A DNA stretch of 64,000 bases from Aphanomyces cochlioides. Lineage: Eukaryota; Oomycota; Saprolegniomycetes; Saprolegniales; Verrucalvaceae. The notes beneath the pieces are model-generated. The model saw only the letters and a program-made list of their open reading frames with translations. It ran no database searches and had not been told where the DNA came from. The DNA is taken from positions 1,798,001 through 1,862,000 of the forward strand of contig JAHQRK010000007.1 in NCBI GenBank assembly GCA_019828595.1, given 5' to 3'. Both the position numbers and the translations under genes were made by a program. Of this stretch, positions 44,889 through 57,394 are shown in pieces. Position 1 is the stretch's first letter. The number at the start of each line of letters is the position of its first letter.

Positions 44889-46251
44889 ATGCGGCTCCAA
44901 TTGTGTCTGTACTTCATCGTGCTCTTGGTGGCTGTTGCTCTGGGCCATGGCCACCACGATCACCACCACCATGACGATTATTATGAAGGTATGCATGCAA
45001 CTTGCGGCTTTTTTTACGGGATTCGTAGTCCTTGGTCTGGAGATGGATGCTTCAGAGAGCGACATCAAAAAAGCATACCGCAAGCTCAGTTTGCAATACC
45101 ATCCAGATAAAAACAAAGGGGATGCTGATGCTGAAGCGAAATTTCAAAAGATTTCTCGCGCATATGAAATCTTGTCGTCGCCAGAGCTCAAAGACATTTA
45201 TGATTTCGAAGGCGAAGAAGGACTCCAGCGTCATCAAAATCAAGACAATCGTCCACCTAATCCATTCGGTACTATTGACTGGTTGATGAGCTTGTATTTC
45301 ATGTAAACCTAGAACAATTGTTTGGTGGAGGTGGTGGGCGACAACGTGGTCCAGATGCCGCGGTGGAAGTTGCAGTCACATTGGAAGAATTGTACAATGG
45401 TGGTGAAAAGAGTGTTACCTTCCGCAAGAATGTCATCTGCCGCAAATGCCGTGGCACTGGTGCAAAGGATGGAAAGGTATATCAACAGCAAGCTCCTTCG
45501 GATTACATCACTGAATCATCCACCTAGACACAGACGTGTAAGACCTGTGGTGGTCAAGGTGTCGTCTTGGTGAACCAACAAATGGGACCAGGTACATTTG
45601 GCATGTCTGCTTGAGCATGACACCGTCTCAATAGGCTTCACCGTGCAGATGCAGCAGCAATGTCCTAAATGCGGCGGTCGCGGAAAAACATTCAAGACGA
45701 AGTGCCCTTATTGCAATGGTCACAAGGTAAAGCTACACTCTTTCAAACGCTTGCTGATTGCATTATTGTAGGTTGTCGAAGAGATGAAGACGATCACTGG
45801 CACCATTGAACGCGGCATGCCATCAACCCATGAAATTGTCTTCGAACGGGAAGGTGAACAGCATCCAGGTGTGATGCCAGGCAATGTCATCATGCGTCTC
45901 GTCCAGCAACCCCATCGTGTCTTCCGGTTCGTTGGCAATTCTTCATGATCACTTCTAACCTCCTGTCGACTTAGCCGTGCGGGTGACGACTTGCATGCAC
46001 AAGTGCAAATTTCCCTCAAGGATGCTCTATTGGGTTTTGATATTGCCCTCCCTCACCTCGACGGTCACAAAGTATCGGTAGCTGCCGATGGCGTGACAAA
46101 ACCATTCGAAGTGCGTCGTATTGCTGAAGAAGGAATGCCACACCACCATGTGCCATCGCAACATGGCGATCTCTACATCCAGCACAACGTTCGTTTTCCC
46201 ACACAACTCACTGAAGCGCAAAAAGAACTTGTCAAAAGGTTGTTGCCTTAA
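44889..46251 (+). CDS. ER-resident DnaJ (Hsp40) co-chaperone with zinc-finger domain
   Basis: Signal peptide MRLQLCLYFIVLLVAVALG, then a striking His/Asp stretch (HGHHDHHHHDD). A 40-nt intron follows, then the J domain (LGLEMDASESDIKKAYRKLS, YHPDKN with intact HPD). Later exons give a Gly-rich linker and four zinc-binding CxxCxGxG-type repeats (CRKCRGTG, CKTCGGQG, CPKCGGRG, CPYCNGHK). The client-binding C-terminal domain follows (DLHAQVQISLKDALLGFDI, GDLYIQHNVRFPTQL), ending KRLLP at 46251. The order matches Scj1/ERdj3-like proteins that partner BiP in the ER. No KDEL-type retention signal is visible. About five introns are present. It converges with the malic enzyme gene, 8 bp apart. Confidence 0.85.
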
Positions 46252-46259
46252 TATAACAT

Positions 46260-48256
<1,997 letters not shown>

Positions 48257-48267
48257 CTGATTGGCTT
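48257..48267. promoter_or_regulatory. CCAAT box touching the malic enzyme start
   Basis: CTGATTGGCTT on the plus strand reads AAGCCAATCAG on the coding strand of malic enzyme, directly followed by ATGG. The F-box gene has the same AGCCAATCA[AG]ATGG arrangement. Confidence 0.4.
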
Positions 48268-49508
48268 ATTCAAGTTGAAGTTGGGCAAGTGCTTGCAAGT
48301 CAGATCGGAATTAAATTTAATGGGTCCCCCATTGGTCAAATTGATGGGTCCTGGGTGCAAAAATTCTGGGAATAATTTAATTCATACAAACTTCAAGATA
48401 AAATGTCAGACATGGAGTTGTATTTGGTTCCACCATGGGGCTGTCGAAATGCACATCCTTGTCTGTCATGGTTGTTTGCCATCGACGTCATGGCTGAAAG
48501 CGTATCTCATGGAATCTCCACCACACAACTGCAAGCAAGGCGGTGGTAATTCTTGACATTTTGCGTCGTCTGTCGCATGGGAAGGACACCCATAGCCTCG
48601 CAGTTTGGCGTTCAACTTCGAGAAGGATCTTCCACGGGGGCCGGACCCGACGTATAACAAGGTGTAGCTTTTATGTGCTAATCATGGAAGGCGCGTCGAC
48701 CGCAAGAGATTTAATGTGTTTGCGAAACCGGCATCAGTGTGGGGCGATTGGATTCTACATGGAAAGATCGCGTTGAGATGAGTCAAAGACGGCATCGCGT
48801 CATGCAATACCTCTTGTTCTAGCGTCGAATCACTAGCGTGATCGAACGGGCATTGCGCAAACACGATGTTTCGAAGACATGTTGACACGGTATCGATTGA
48901 GGTGACTTCGCATGTCGATGTCATTTCGTGCTTGATTGAGAGGCTACTAATAGCTTGGCACCGAGAGTGTCTATGCTTTGGCAACTGAATCGCTGCTCCG
49001 TTTGCAGTTTCCGTTGGCATTGTGAACTAGGTGCCCCTCTCGAAGGATGTGCCAGAGGGGCTGATCTTCTACCGCACCCAGTGCCGTTGATTCACCATGC
49101 GTGGGTCAAATCTCTCCATTTGAGCTGTATACCCAGCCAGTTGGACACAATTTGTTGCGATCACTGTCTGGATTTGTCAATCAACGTGGCATTTAACCTT
49201 ATGAAATGTTATAATTGTCTTGAAAGATCCTCGCAGCGAAAGTCTTGGGTGCCGAGCCTCATCCTCAGCGTCCTCCGGACAAAGGGCAAGCTAACCTCTG
49301 CGGTTGCTCAACAGTTGCTTGCTCCTATATAGCTATGCTCAAACTTTTTGTGACTCTGCACATCCCAGCAACGCGTGGTCAGCTCTTCACTTTCTGTATG
49401 TTTGGGTGAAGGCTCCAAAGATTCGAGCGGCGTGGCGAAAGTGACGACGTATCAAGCATCATCCTCACGAAGATACGTGGAATTGAAAAAGGTTAGGGAG
49501 TGCTTCAT
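48268..49508. other. Unresolved stretch with coding-like pieces on the plus strand
   Basis: Pieces such as PRSLAFNFEKDLPRGPDPTY (about 48598), VDRKRFNVFAKPASVWGDWI (about 48690-48750) and DTVSIEVTSHVDVISCLIER (about 48887) look like protein and are flanked by plausible GT and AG borders. I could not link them to a start, and stops interrupt some links. It may be a real intron-rich gene or a decaying one. The part from about 48980 to 49500 is less gene-like. Confidence 0.3.
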
Positions 49509-50573
49509 TTAAGCTTGGAAGTCACCATGAGTGGGCAACATCATGGGACCTCCGTCTTTCATGCTCTTGAAGTAGTAATACAAAAAGTCGCCCATCATCA
49601 GCATGTGGCCAATTTGAACGAAGATGACAGTGTAGCCAACGTGGTGTCTACGAAGATCCTCTAAGACAAAGGCAAAGAACGCCACATTACCCTGCGTTCT
49701 TTTCACCCAATTCGTGGTATGAAAAGAGCCAAAACCACAAGTGAAGAAAGCTGCCAAAGGCCAAAGCATAGATCCAATGCGAAATGCACGTTTCGACAGT
49801 GCCACCGCCCTAAGCAAGGAGATTAAAATCATGACATGGCATGACAGTCTCAAACCCGCTTTTGGAACATAAACAATTGTGGCAAAATGGCAATCGCTTC
49901 AATGTACAATGCGATCGTCCACGAGACGTCGGCAAACCAGTTCAAGTTGAGATTTGGGTGAATCAACTACAACAAAGCACAATCAGACCAAGCCAAAACG
50001 ATAAATCAGTACCATGCCAAGAAGAATGCAGGGGACCAAAATGTACACAATGCCATATTCGCTCGGGACGTGCAAGTGGCCAAACGTATCGTACTTGAAA
50101 TCGTACGAGCCACGGAATTGGACCGTGACGAGAAAGATGACAGCAGCGGTAAGAGCAAGACCCAAGAATTCAATAAAAGTGTAGAGCCAGTCACCGCTAC
50201 GGTCATAGGGAAGGTAGCCTTGGTAGCGCGTGATCGAGCAGAGACGGAAAAAGAAGACAAACGCATAGAGCTGCAACGTCTTGAGCGACAAGCCCGCCAC
50301 GGATTTCTGGGTAAGCGACTTGAAAATCAAGATGCCAAAGCCAAAAGCACGCACAAAGGCTCCAAACGTCTAGAGGAGATCCTTGACACGAGTGACGTGG
50401 ACAAAATCTACCATGAGGAAGGAGAAATCCCCGTCGCTGAAAAAATGGTAGCTAAAGACAACAAACGCAAAGAACCCAGTCCAGAGCGCAATGTTCCCTT
50501 TGTGACGAGCCAAAATCCCCCTAGATATCCACACTTAAGTCCTTGGTAAGCCCTCCGTGTCCACGTACGCCAT
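49509..50573 (-). CDS. ER lumen protein-retaining receptor (KDEL receptor/ERD2)-like protein
   Basis: Polytopic membrane protein. Motifs: FGFGILIFKSLTQKSVAGLS, LKTLQLYAFVFFFRLCSITR, GDWLYTFIEFLGLALTAAV, VSWTIALYIEAIAILPQLFM (close to the ERD2 signature YLESVAILPQL) and VETCISHWIYALAF. The end reads LMMGDFLYYYFKSMKDGG and stops at 49509. The N-terminal exon (about 50440-50520) encodes an extra segment (GNIALWTGFFAFVVFSYHFF) absent from human KDELR, placing it near the longer ERD2-like group. The start is uncertain: ATG 50573 (MAYVDTEG) or 50600 (MNMVKDKPAMAY), because the first intron has no clean GT-AG phase. It probably retrieves ER proteins from the Golgi, and the gene lies near an ER DnaJ. 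Confidence 0.78.
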
Positions 50574-50600
50574 CGCGGGTTTGTCCTTGACCATATTCAT

Positions 50601-51292
50601 CTCGTTCGACGGAATACAAAATGTCCAGCCGCCTCAAATTCCCTGAATGGAAAATCGCTTCGTCATCTCTCAATTTTTCGATTTTTTTGTGGAATTTCCA
50701 CATTTTGTTGTTAATTTTGTGTATTTTGATCAAATTTTACAATCTTTATGAAAATTTCATTGAAAATCCGTGAAATTCTGTAAGATTTCCTGGAAAGCTC
50801 TTTTATGTGGTCAATTGTATCGTCAAGCATGACAGCTTGCGACGTCATGTGAAGCTCAGTCCATCTTCTTCCTCATACGAGGCCATTGCAGCTTGCTCTA
50901 AGTAGCAAGCCATGAATAGAGTTGATGGTGGTAGAAATCGTTCAGCTTTGTTGGGCTGTTATTGTCATCACGATCAAATTCAAAGCGTAATTAATGGCTG
51001 CTTCGCGCCGTCTCTTACATTTGAAGCCTTCAATAATATGCCGACACGTACGCGTGACACCAGTGAACAATGACACGTCACAAGTCGTTAATGTACGCCC
51101 CAGCATTCGTCCTTGGAACGGCGTCGACCATGTGGGTTCGACTTTGGGTCGAGACTTATTCTCCATATGCACTAAGTGGCTTTTAGCGACCTCACCAAGA
51201 GGTTGTGCCCTTGGAGGCGATGACAAAGGTGGAGACGAATGAAGATTGTATTTGACCATAAATAGGATGGACTGCACAGTACAGATAAGTTT
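50601..51292. other. AT-rich intergenic region
   Basis: Upstream of the KDEL-receptor-like gene the sequence is AT-rich, with repeated AAATTTTC/GAAAATTT-like words at 50690-50790. No gene was recognised. The rest is presumably the 3' flank of the ankyrin-FYVE gene. Confidence 0.4.
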
Positions 51293-52360
51293 CTAGCGGA
51301 GCATGACGGGGCTTTCGACTTCCATCGTCACATCGGTCATGCTTCCTGACTTTCGGTGTTCACCCAAAACGGATACGCAGACATGGCACACTCGCACGGC
51401 GGTTTGAACCCCCTCAGCCAAACCTAGCGTCCGCTTGTTCTTGGTACATTTGCCGCAAAGAATACGACCACAGAGGCGGCAGTGGTGTCGTCGATTGAGA
51501 AATCCAAACTTGCGGGAACATGACATGCACGCTTTTCGAACGTGATTCACCCAGTCTTGAGGGCGACTTGAATACTTGACAAGTGAGCCGAGATGGTGGT
51601 CTGGGACAATATCGGTAACGAGGACTCCGCGGCTGTCGGGTAAATTCAAGGCGGCATCGAATTCAACGAGGCACCCAGCCATGTTGTACAAATGTCGCTC
51701 TACGCAAACGTGCAAGAGTGTGTTCTCGCCACGAACAATTGCGTTAGGATCCACTTGACGCTCCAAGAAGAGTCGTAACATGGCTGCGGAATCTGCTGTC
51801 GCAATAGCAATGTGTGCAGCAACAGGGCTCAAGCCATGCTTGTTGGGTTGCGATAGCAACGATCGAGGTGCATGCGCAACGAGCCATTGGAGGAGGGTAA
51901 ACGCGTCAGGTGCACAGGATGTCACTGCAAAATGAAGTGCCGTATTGCCGTGGCGGTCAACGCAACTGAGGATAGGTTTGCCAGCAACATCGAGGAGCGT
52001 CATGGCAACGTCGAGGTGTCCGCCTTTACATGCAAGGTGAAATGCAGTATGTCCTTGCTTTGTCGTGCCGAGGCATGCAAACTTGACCACGTCTCCTTCA
52101 TAACTCGAGAGCAATGCTTTCGCAAGCGAATCATCTCCCTTCGATGCAGCGCGGTGGAGTGCCGTCAAGCCATCGGTGTCGTGATGAAACGGATTGTAGC
52201 CCGCGTTGCGCCACTTGGCTGCCAAACTGAGCGATTTTCGAATCGAGTCGCCGTTGATCGACAAGCGCACGAGGCTATCATTCAACTTGGTGAAGGAGGA
52301 GCGGGGCATGCTGGCCATCACGTCTTCCATGACTTCTTCCACTTCACGTGTCGCTCGCAT
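51293..52360 (-). CDS. Ankyrin-repeat protein with C-terminal FYVE zinc finger
   Basis: Intronless, 355 residues from ATG 52360 (MRATREVEEVMEDVMASMPR). Ankyrin repeats: DGLTALHRAASKGDDSLAKA, GHTAFHLACKGGHLDVAMTL, HGNTALHFAVTSCAPDAF, HGLSPVAAHIAIA and ENTLLHVCVERHLYNMAGCL. The C-terminal FYVE domain has CMSCSRKFGFLNRRHHCRLC with GRILCGKC next and VCHVC near the end. RRHHCR is the basic motif that binds phosphatidylinositol 3-phosphate, so endosomal membrane targeting is likely. The N-terminal WxxD of classical FYVE domains is not obvious. FYVE proteins fused to other modules are expanded in oomycetes. The ankyrin part presumably binds a protein partner. Confidence 0.88.
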   Translation of the reverse strand: MRATREVEEVMEDVMASMPRSSFTKLNDSLVRLSINGDSIRKSLSLAAKWRNAGYNPFHHDTDGLTALHRAASKGDDSLAKALLSSYEGDVVKFACLGTTKQGHTAFHLACKGGHLDVAMTLLDVAGKPILSCVDRHGNTALHFAVTSCAPDAFTLLQWLVAHAPRSLLSQPNKHGLSPVAAHIAIATADSAAMLRLFLERQVDPNAIVRGENTLLHVCVERHLYNMAGCLVEFDAALNLPDSRGVLVTDIVPDHHLGSLVKYSSRPQDWVNHVRKACMSCSRKFGFLNRRHHCRLCGRILCGKCTKNKRTLGLAEGVQTAVRVCHVCVSVLGEHRKSGSMTDVTMEVESPVMLR

Positions 52361-52440
52361 TGAGTGAATCCAGGAATGAACGCTCTGTGGAAAAGAGTTG
52401 ATTCGAATCAACCGAATTTGTTCGACAAAGCGATTCGGTG

Positions 52441-52486
52441 CAAGCCAATCAGAATCGACCTTTAGTCTTGATTAGCCAATCAGGGG
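52441..52486. promoter_or_regulatory. Two CCAAT boxes upstream of the ankyrin-FYVE gene
   Basis: AAGCCAATCAGAATC at 52442-52456 and TTAGCCAATCAGGGG at 52472-52486 share the extended core AGCCAATCAG. They lie 80-125 bp before the ankyrin-FYVE start codon. Confidence 0.45.
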
Positions 52487-53914
52487 CGTCGATTTTGGCG
52501 ACAATCTTTTACGACATCCCAAGCTGAGACAAAGAGTGGCACGAAAGCAGTATATTATTTTCCCCAAGGTGATGATAGTTCAATAGTTTCAACCGAGAAC
52601 GAGATTCGCGCGCGCGAAAGTCGGTCGGGTCGTTTCATCTCGACGATGATGGTGCGCGCTTCTCGGAAGTGTGCTTCCGTCCACATCATCCTCCTTGGAT
52701 GCGACTCTGTCCATTCTATGGAAACCGCACCTCAGGTGCGTATGTACGTACTAGCCGGCATATGGACTCAAATTTCACCACGACCTGTCGTTTTTTTCAA
52801 GAAACAGCCATGAGGATCCACATGTCCGCCGCAATCTTTTCTCTCGACGACATGCACGTTTTTGATCCATGTCGTTTTGTTGAGCTTCGTGCGCGACGAG
52901 AAGTACAATAGCGATTGCGTTGAAGGCAGGCAAGCTCTGCCGTACGCACGGTCATAGATAAAGACGGATGAAGTGAGCGGCATCACTCCACGACAAGAGA
53001 GAGCTCCATCACTGCGTCGAAGGATTGAAGATCTCACTCCTCATGGCGAAAATTTCCCTGAGGTCGAGTTGGAGACCACACTCGACTGGATTCAATCCTG
53101 CTCGTGAAACGAACTGAAACCTCAGAGAATATCGTGAAGATGGGTGCCTCCACAGTCTTGGTGCTGAGATCATTGCTGCCTCCACCTTGACTCGCAATGA
53201 GTTGAACGGTTGAGACGTCCTTTGATGCAGACTGACTATCATTAAATGATAGTCAAGATCTGTGGGAACAAGTTGGATCAACAAGTCGCCTGTCCAAATA
53301 TATCAAACTCAAAGTGCCCGGTCGACATCAAAATCCCACCCAACTCGTTGAACAAGTCAACGAAGTTCGCACAATGTCCACCGATCCAACTTGAAAGAAG
53401 CCCACCTAGCAAATGATTGTGCCATGCTTTCTCGACCTTCTCTTGGCAGGTTGATCGTCAAGCCCAAAGCGGATATGAATTAGAATGACTTGGAACTCTT
53501 TGTCAACCTCGACCACAGCATTCGACTTGGTCAATCACGTCGAGTGGACAATTTCTTTTCCTCCCAACTGATTTGGGCGCTGAATATGGCAAGACAAAGC
53601 ACAGATCTATCACTTCGAGAGATATCGCAAGACAGCACGTGTTGGTTTCCTCGGTGGAGATCGTGGAATGAGCAATCATCTATCACTCCTCGCGAGTTGA
53701 TAGACGACGCACGGGACGAATCTGGCGTGAAGACAGCACGTTTATCTTGGAATTTCCTACGATCTGGCTCTGGAGGGCGCAGATTCATCCCTAGAAGATG
53801 CATATTCTGTCTGCGTTCACGGCGCAACTTCGTGGGCAAGAGATCAAGTTGATGGCGGCGTTGCGGAGAAAAAACGTGGGTAAGATCGTTGACTATAAAA
53901 TCTAACCATTCAGT
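52487..53914 (+). pseudogene. Possible decayed or unresolved intron-rich gene
   Basis: A string of plus-strand pieces reads like one protein. It begins near ATG 52645/52648 (MMVRASRKCASVHIILLGCD), followed by PSLRRRIEDLTPHGENFPEV / ELETTLDWIQSCS (to about 53109) and LREYREDGCLHSLGAEIIAA (about 53122). Further pieces are QDLWEQVGSTSRLSKYIKLK (from about 53257) and FTAQLRGQEIKLMAALRRKN (about 53817). Between them, frames change and stops occur, often without clean introns. No family recognised. Possible readings are a pseudogene, a fast-evolving gene, or a gene whose introns I missed. Confidence 0.3.
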
Positions 53915-53940
53915 GGGATATCCGGAATTCTATCCGGATG
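53915..53940. promoter_or_regulatory. Tandem CCGGA-type palindromes before a small membrane-protein gene
   Basis: GGGATATCCGGAATTC and TCTATCCGGATG lie side by side at 53915-53940, only 26-50 bp before the start codon at 53966. Confidence 0.55.
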
Positions 53941-53965
53941 ATTTGAAAGTTGCAAGTTTGGCGTC

Positions 53966-54259
53966 ATGGGCGTGTTCCGCGACTTTCTCGACGCGCATGA
54001 ACGCTTGAAGAAACGCATCCACAGCACGCGGATTCCGCTCGGACCGAAAGGAAAAGCAGTCATGACTGTAGTGTACTTTACGACGCCGATCATCTGCGGG
54101 TACTTTGTCATGCAGTGGGCGCAATCGAAAGCGGAAGTGAATCTCAAAGATGTGGCGCCGCCGCCGTCCAATCCAACGGTATATCAAAACGACACGCTGA
54201 AAAGGATGCTCAAAGATATTCACACGGACGACGACAAGAATGCCAAGACAAGTGTATAA
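53966..54259 (+). CDS. 97-residue single-pass membrane protein
   Basis: Intronless. It starts MGVFRDFLDAHERLKKRIHS with an amphipathic basic N-terminus, then RIPLGPKGKAVMTVVYFTTP and a single membrane helix (VVYFTTPIICGYFVMQW). A Pro-containing hydrophilic tail ends KNAKTSV at 54259. Size, one helix and a basic N-terminus would suit a mitochondrial inner-membrane assembly factor or respiratory-chain accessory subunit. I do not recognise the family. The frame is well formed and follows a strong promoter motif, so the gene itself is credible. Confidence 0.6.
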   Translation: MGVFRDFLDAHERLKKRIHSTRIPLGPKGKAVMTVVYFTTPIICGYFVMQWAQSKAEVNLKDVAPPPSNPTVYQNDTLKRMLKDIHTDDDKNAKTSV

Positions 54260-54460
54260 TGTCAACATGGGGTTTACAGTTCTTGCGTTCGTTCTCGTTT
54301 CGCATGGAGGTCTCCCAGTCGTTTGATACATCGTGTGGATTGCATTACTTTGGGAAAGGAAAGTCTGAGCTACCAGGGCACAACGCAATGGAACAAACGG
54401 CAGCCGTTTCACTCGTCCTTCATGGTTTCAATTGAGATTTCAAAAGGACACGACAGCGCC

Positions 54461-55679
54461 ATGGACGCAAAAGTCGATGCGATCCAGGGCAAGCTTCGCG
54501 CCATCTTTGAGATCAAGTCAGGGTACAAGGACGAAGCCACGCAAGCCAAGCTCTTGGAGAAACACATTCGATACTTCGACACTGACGGGTCCGGTGTGAT
54601 TGACTTCCATGAGTTCACATCAGCGATGCTGCGATTGAATTTCGTCGGGGTCCAAGCCGAGCTGGAAGGATTGTTCGATCGATATGACGAAGATCTCAGT
54701 GGCACACTCTCCTACTCTGAGTTTGCCACGGTCCTCTTTGGCTCCTCTGGGAAACCCAACACGCAAGTCAAGTCTATCATCGATCGGGTAAAGATCCGCG
54801 GCCTGCGTCGTCGTGACTCAAGAAGAATGCGTAGGTCAAGTCCATGATCCTGGAAAACGGCGGAAAGAATGGCATTCGAACGCTGCAAGTCATACTCCGC
54901 CGCATGGATCAAAACGGCGACAAGACGATCGACAAAGAGGTTGGAACGCCATGGACGTTAGCGCTGTGGATTGATTTCTGCGGCTAGGAATTCCACAATG
55001 GCCTACTAGAGCTGGGTATCCAACCCAACGAGATCGAAGGCTCCGAGCTCGACAAAGTCTTTGCCTACTTTGACCGCGATGGCAATGGTCGCATTACTCT
55101 CGACGAATTGCTTCGCGGCCTTCGTGTACGTTGGCATCTCGAAATGGAATCGTATCAAGGCATATGATGGTGTAGGGCGGCATGTCCAAGCGCCGCATCC
55201 AGTTTGTTCGCAAGGCATTCGACTTGCTGGATGAATCTCGCGATGGCGTGGTCACTATTGATGAAATTGCCGACCGGTTTGACACTTCGCACCATCCTGA
55301 CGTCCTGTCAGGGTTGCTCAAGCCACAAGATGTCCTCCGTCAGTTCCTCGCTGGCTTTGAAGGCAATCGAGACGGTCAAGGCGATGGCGTGGTCACGTGG
55401 AGCGAATTCTTGGCGTACTACCGAGACCTCAGCGCTGGCATTGACAGCGACGACGAGTTTGAACTCATCGTGCGGAACGCGTGGCACATGAGTGGTGGGG
55501 AAGGCTGGTGCGAAAACACAACCTGTCGACGGGTTCTAGTCCTTTACGGCGACGGCTCTCAGGAAATCTGCGAGATTCAAAACGATCTCGGCATCGGACC
55601 GAAAGATCGAACCAAGATGATCCGCCAACTTCTCCTCCAAGGCGTGCGGGACATTGCAGACGTCAAACTCGCAACCTAA
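54461..55679 (+). CDS. EF-hand calcium-binding protein (calcyphosin-like)
   Basis: Start ATG 54461 (MDAKVDAIQGKLRAIFEIKS). EF-hand loops in order: DTDGSGVIDFHEF, DEDLSGTLSYSEF, DQNGDKTIDKE / EF (split by an intron near 54940), DRDGNGRITLDEL, DESRDGVVTIDEI and a looser GNRDGQGDGVVTWSEFLAYY. That makes about six calcium-binding sites. Three introns are placed near 54788, 54940 and 55125. The C-terminal part (GEGWCENTTCRRVLVLYGDG, then helices) lies outside the EF-hands and ends DVKLAT at 55679. Calcyphosin-type proteins are common in ciliates and flagellated protists. A role in flagellar or zoospore calcium signalling is plausible but not shown. Confidence 0.82.
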
Positions 55680-55997
55680 CACGTTCTATCCTGTCCATGT
55701 TCGTCGAGCTGCACACGGAACGCTTTCCTTGGTAGCCTTGCACAAGGATGAGATCAGTCGTGAATGGCGTGGCAGCTCTGGAAACTCAGCAAGGCATGCG
55801 GAGGAGGCATCTCCTTCGCGATGAGGAGATTGTGAGATCAGTCGCGGAGGAGATGGCATTCCCTTGACAATTCAACACTAAGGCATGCCCACTTCGTACA
55901 TCTGCTGGGGGGGAGACGAGTGACCAAGGGGCACTGGGGGGATATCCCCCCGTGTGATGAGCTGAAGTAGATTGTGCTTATAAGTTACAAGATTTAA
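55680..55997. other. Convergent 3' region
   Basis: Between the EF-hand gene and the convergent glycosyltransferase. It holds G-rich stretches (for example near 55907-55950) and no gene. Probably 3' UTRs. Confidence 0.4.
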
Positions 55998-57394
55998 TTA
56001 CTTGGGGGGCGACTTGTCCGTCTTTGCCCTTGGTCGCAAGAGCACAACGAAGAGCAGTGCCAAGACAACGTAGACCCACGTCTCCACCGTCATGGGCCGA
56101 TCGTAACCGCAGTCAGCCACGCGGGACTGGTGTGGAATACGCTTGTGAGGTCGGACGGTCAAGAAGAGCCAGGAGAGCAAGTTGAGAGCGCCTCCAAACA
56201 CGCCATGCAGCATTTGGTCGAGATGGCAGTACGTCACATGCACGGACGGATGCATGTAGACGTTGGTGTAGCCGAACTTTGCGAAGTCTTCAAAGATGAG
56301 GCCGCATTCAGACGCAGGACAGGAATCACTGTAGATGGCCTTCTTCATGGGGGTTCGCCGACTGATCATCCGTGGTTCATTCGTTCCCCACGTTCGGAAG
56401 CGGACTTTGTCATGAACAAACGGCGCGGCTTTCATGGCCACGACGCCATTCCAGCAGCTCGATACTGGGAAGGGTTTGCCTTGCAGGACAAGCGAGATCG
56501 ACTCCATGTCGGCCGTGAAGGGATAGAACGACGACATGGCTTGGCCATTGACGTCCCGAGCAACCTAATATCTCGCAGTGAGCTCTCAAGGTGGCATTCC
56601 TAGCAGCGTACCCAAGTGTCGTAGAGAGTTACGTGGTTAAAGTCCATCGCGCAGACGGCGTCATAGTTGAGATTCTCTGTCATGAGGAGATGGAGAATAT
56701 CCGTGGCTTCAAAGAGAACATCGTTGAAGAAGACAATGTCATCGAAAGGCTGTTCCTCCAGTGGCTTCAGCGCCGCGTTGCGGACTTGAGCCATGAATCT
56801 AAAGCCAACAACACTGCTTTAGAGGAGATCCAAGGCGACCATGCTTACCGAATGCGAAACATCGTGAAGCTTTCAGAGTTCTCTGGATGAGCTTTCAAGT
56901 ACGCACCGTAGGCAGCTTTCCATCCAGGGGCCGTGTCAATATTGATGTGATTGGGAACATTCATTGCCTCGAGACGCTCGCCCCATTGACGCAAGTAGGC
57001 GGGCGTGTCGTCACTCGACCCGTTCTCGTAAACGGACACGTACGGCTCAGCACCAGCCGCCTTGAGCATCGTCAGGAAGGACGCCATCTACGAGGGCAGT
57101 AAGCACGTAGCACTGGAGGGGCTATCGTACTTGTTTCGTGTGAGCGTCGAGGATGTCCATGTTGTCAAAGTAATTGGCTGCGACGAGGATTTTGCGGCCA
57201 TGAAGAAGCTGGCGGACGGACTCCTCACTGGGTGGTGTCATTGGGGCTTCGCGTGTGGCACTGACAAAGAGGACGATGCCAAGGATAGCCATGGCTGCGA
57301 TATACATGACTCTGGCTGCGACGCGGTGACGAGCATGGTAAGTTCGCCTCGGTTTGAGCTTTCCATTGTGGGTCGGCAAGAAGGAAGCGGCCAT
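55998..57394 (-). CDS. GT69-type glycosyltransferase (CAP59/CMT1 alpha-1,3-mannosyltransferase-like)
   Basis: ATG 57394 (MAASFLPTHNGKLKPRRTYH) precedes a type II signal anchor (MYIAAMAILGIVLFVSA), pointing to the Golgi. Exons then encode KILVAANYFDNMDIL, YVSVYENGSSDDTPAYLRQW, FDDIVFFNDVLFEATDILHL (DxD-like region), YDAVCAMDFNHVTLYDTWV and FRTWGTNEPRMISRR. These match the pattern of the CAP59_mtransfer family (GT69), known mainly from fungi, where it makes mannose linkages in capsule or wall glycans. A second hydrophobic stretch (TWVYVVLALLFVVLLRP) lies near the C-terminus before a basic tail ending DKSPPK at 55998. Three or four introns. The donor sugar is inferred from the family only. Confidence 0.78.

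Noticed and set aside
50070..50549. Plus-strand 159-codon open frame, Lys/Glu rich
   Set aside because: It is antisense to the KDEL-receptor-like exons, whose hydrophobic codons give Lys/Glu on the other strand.
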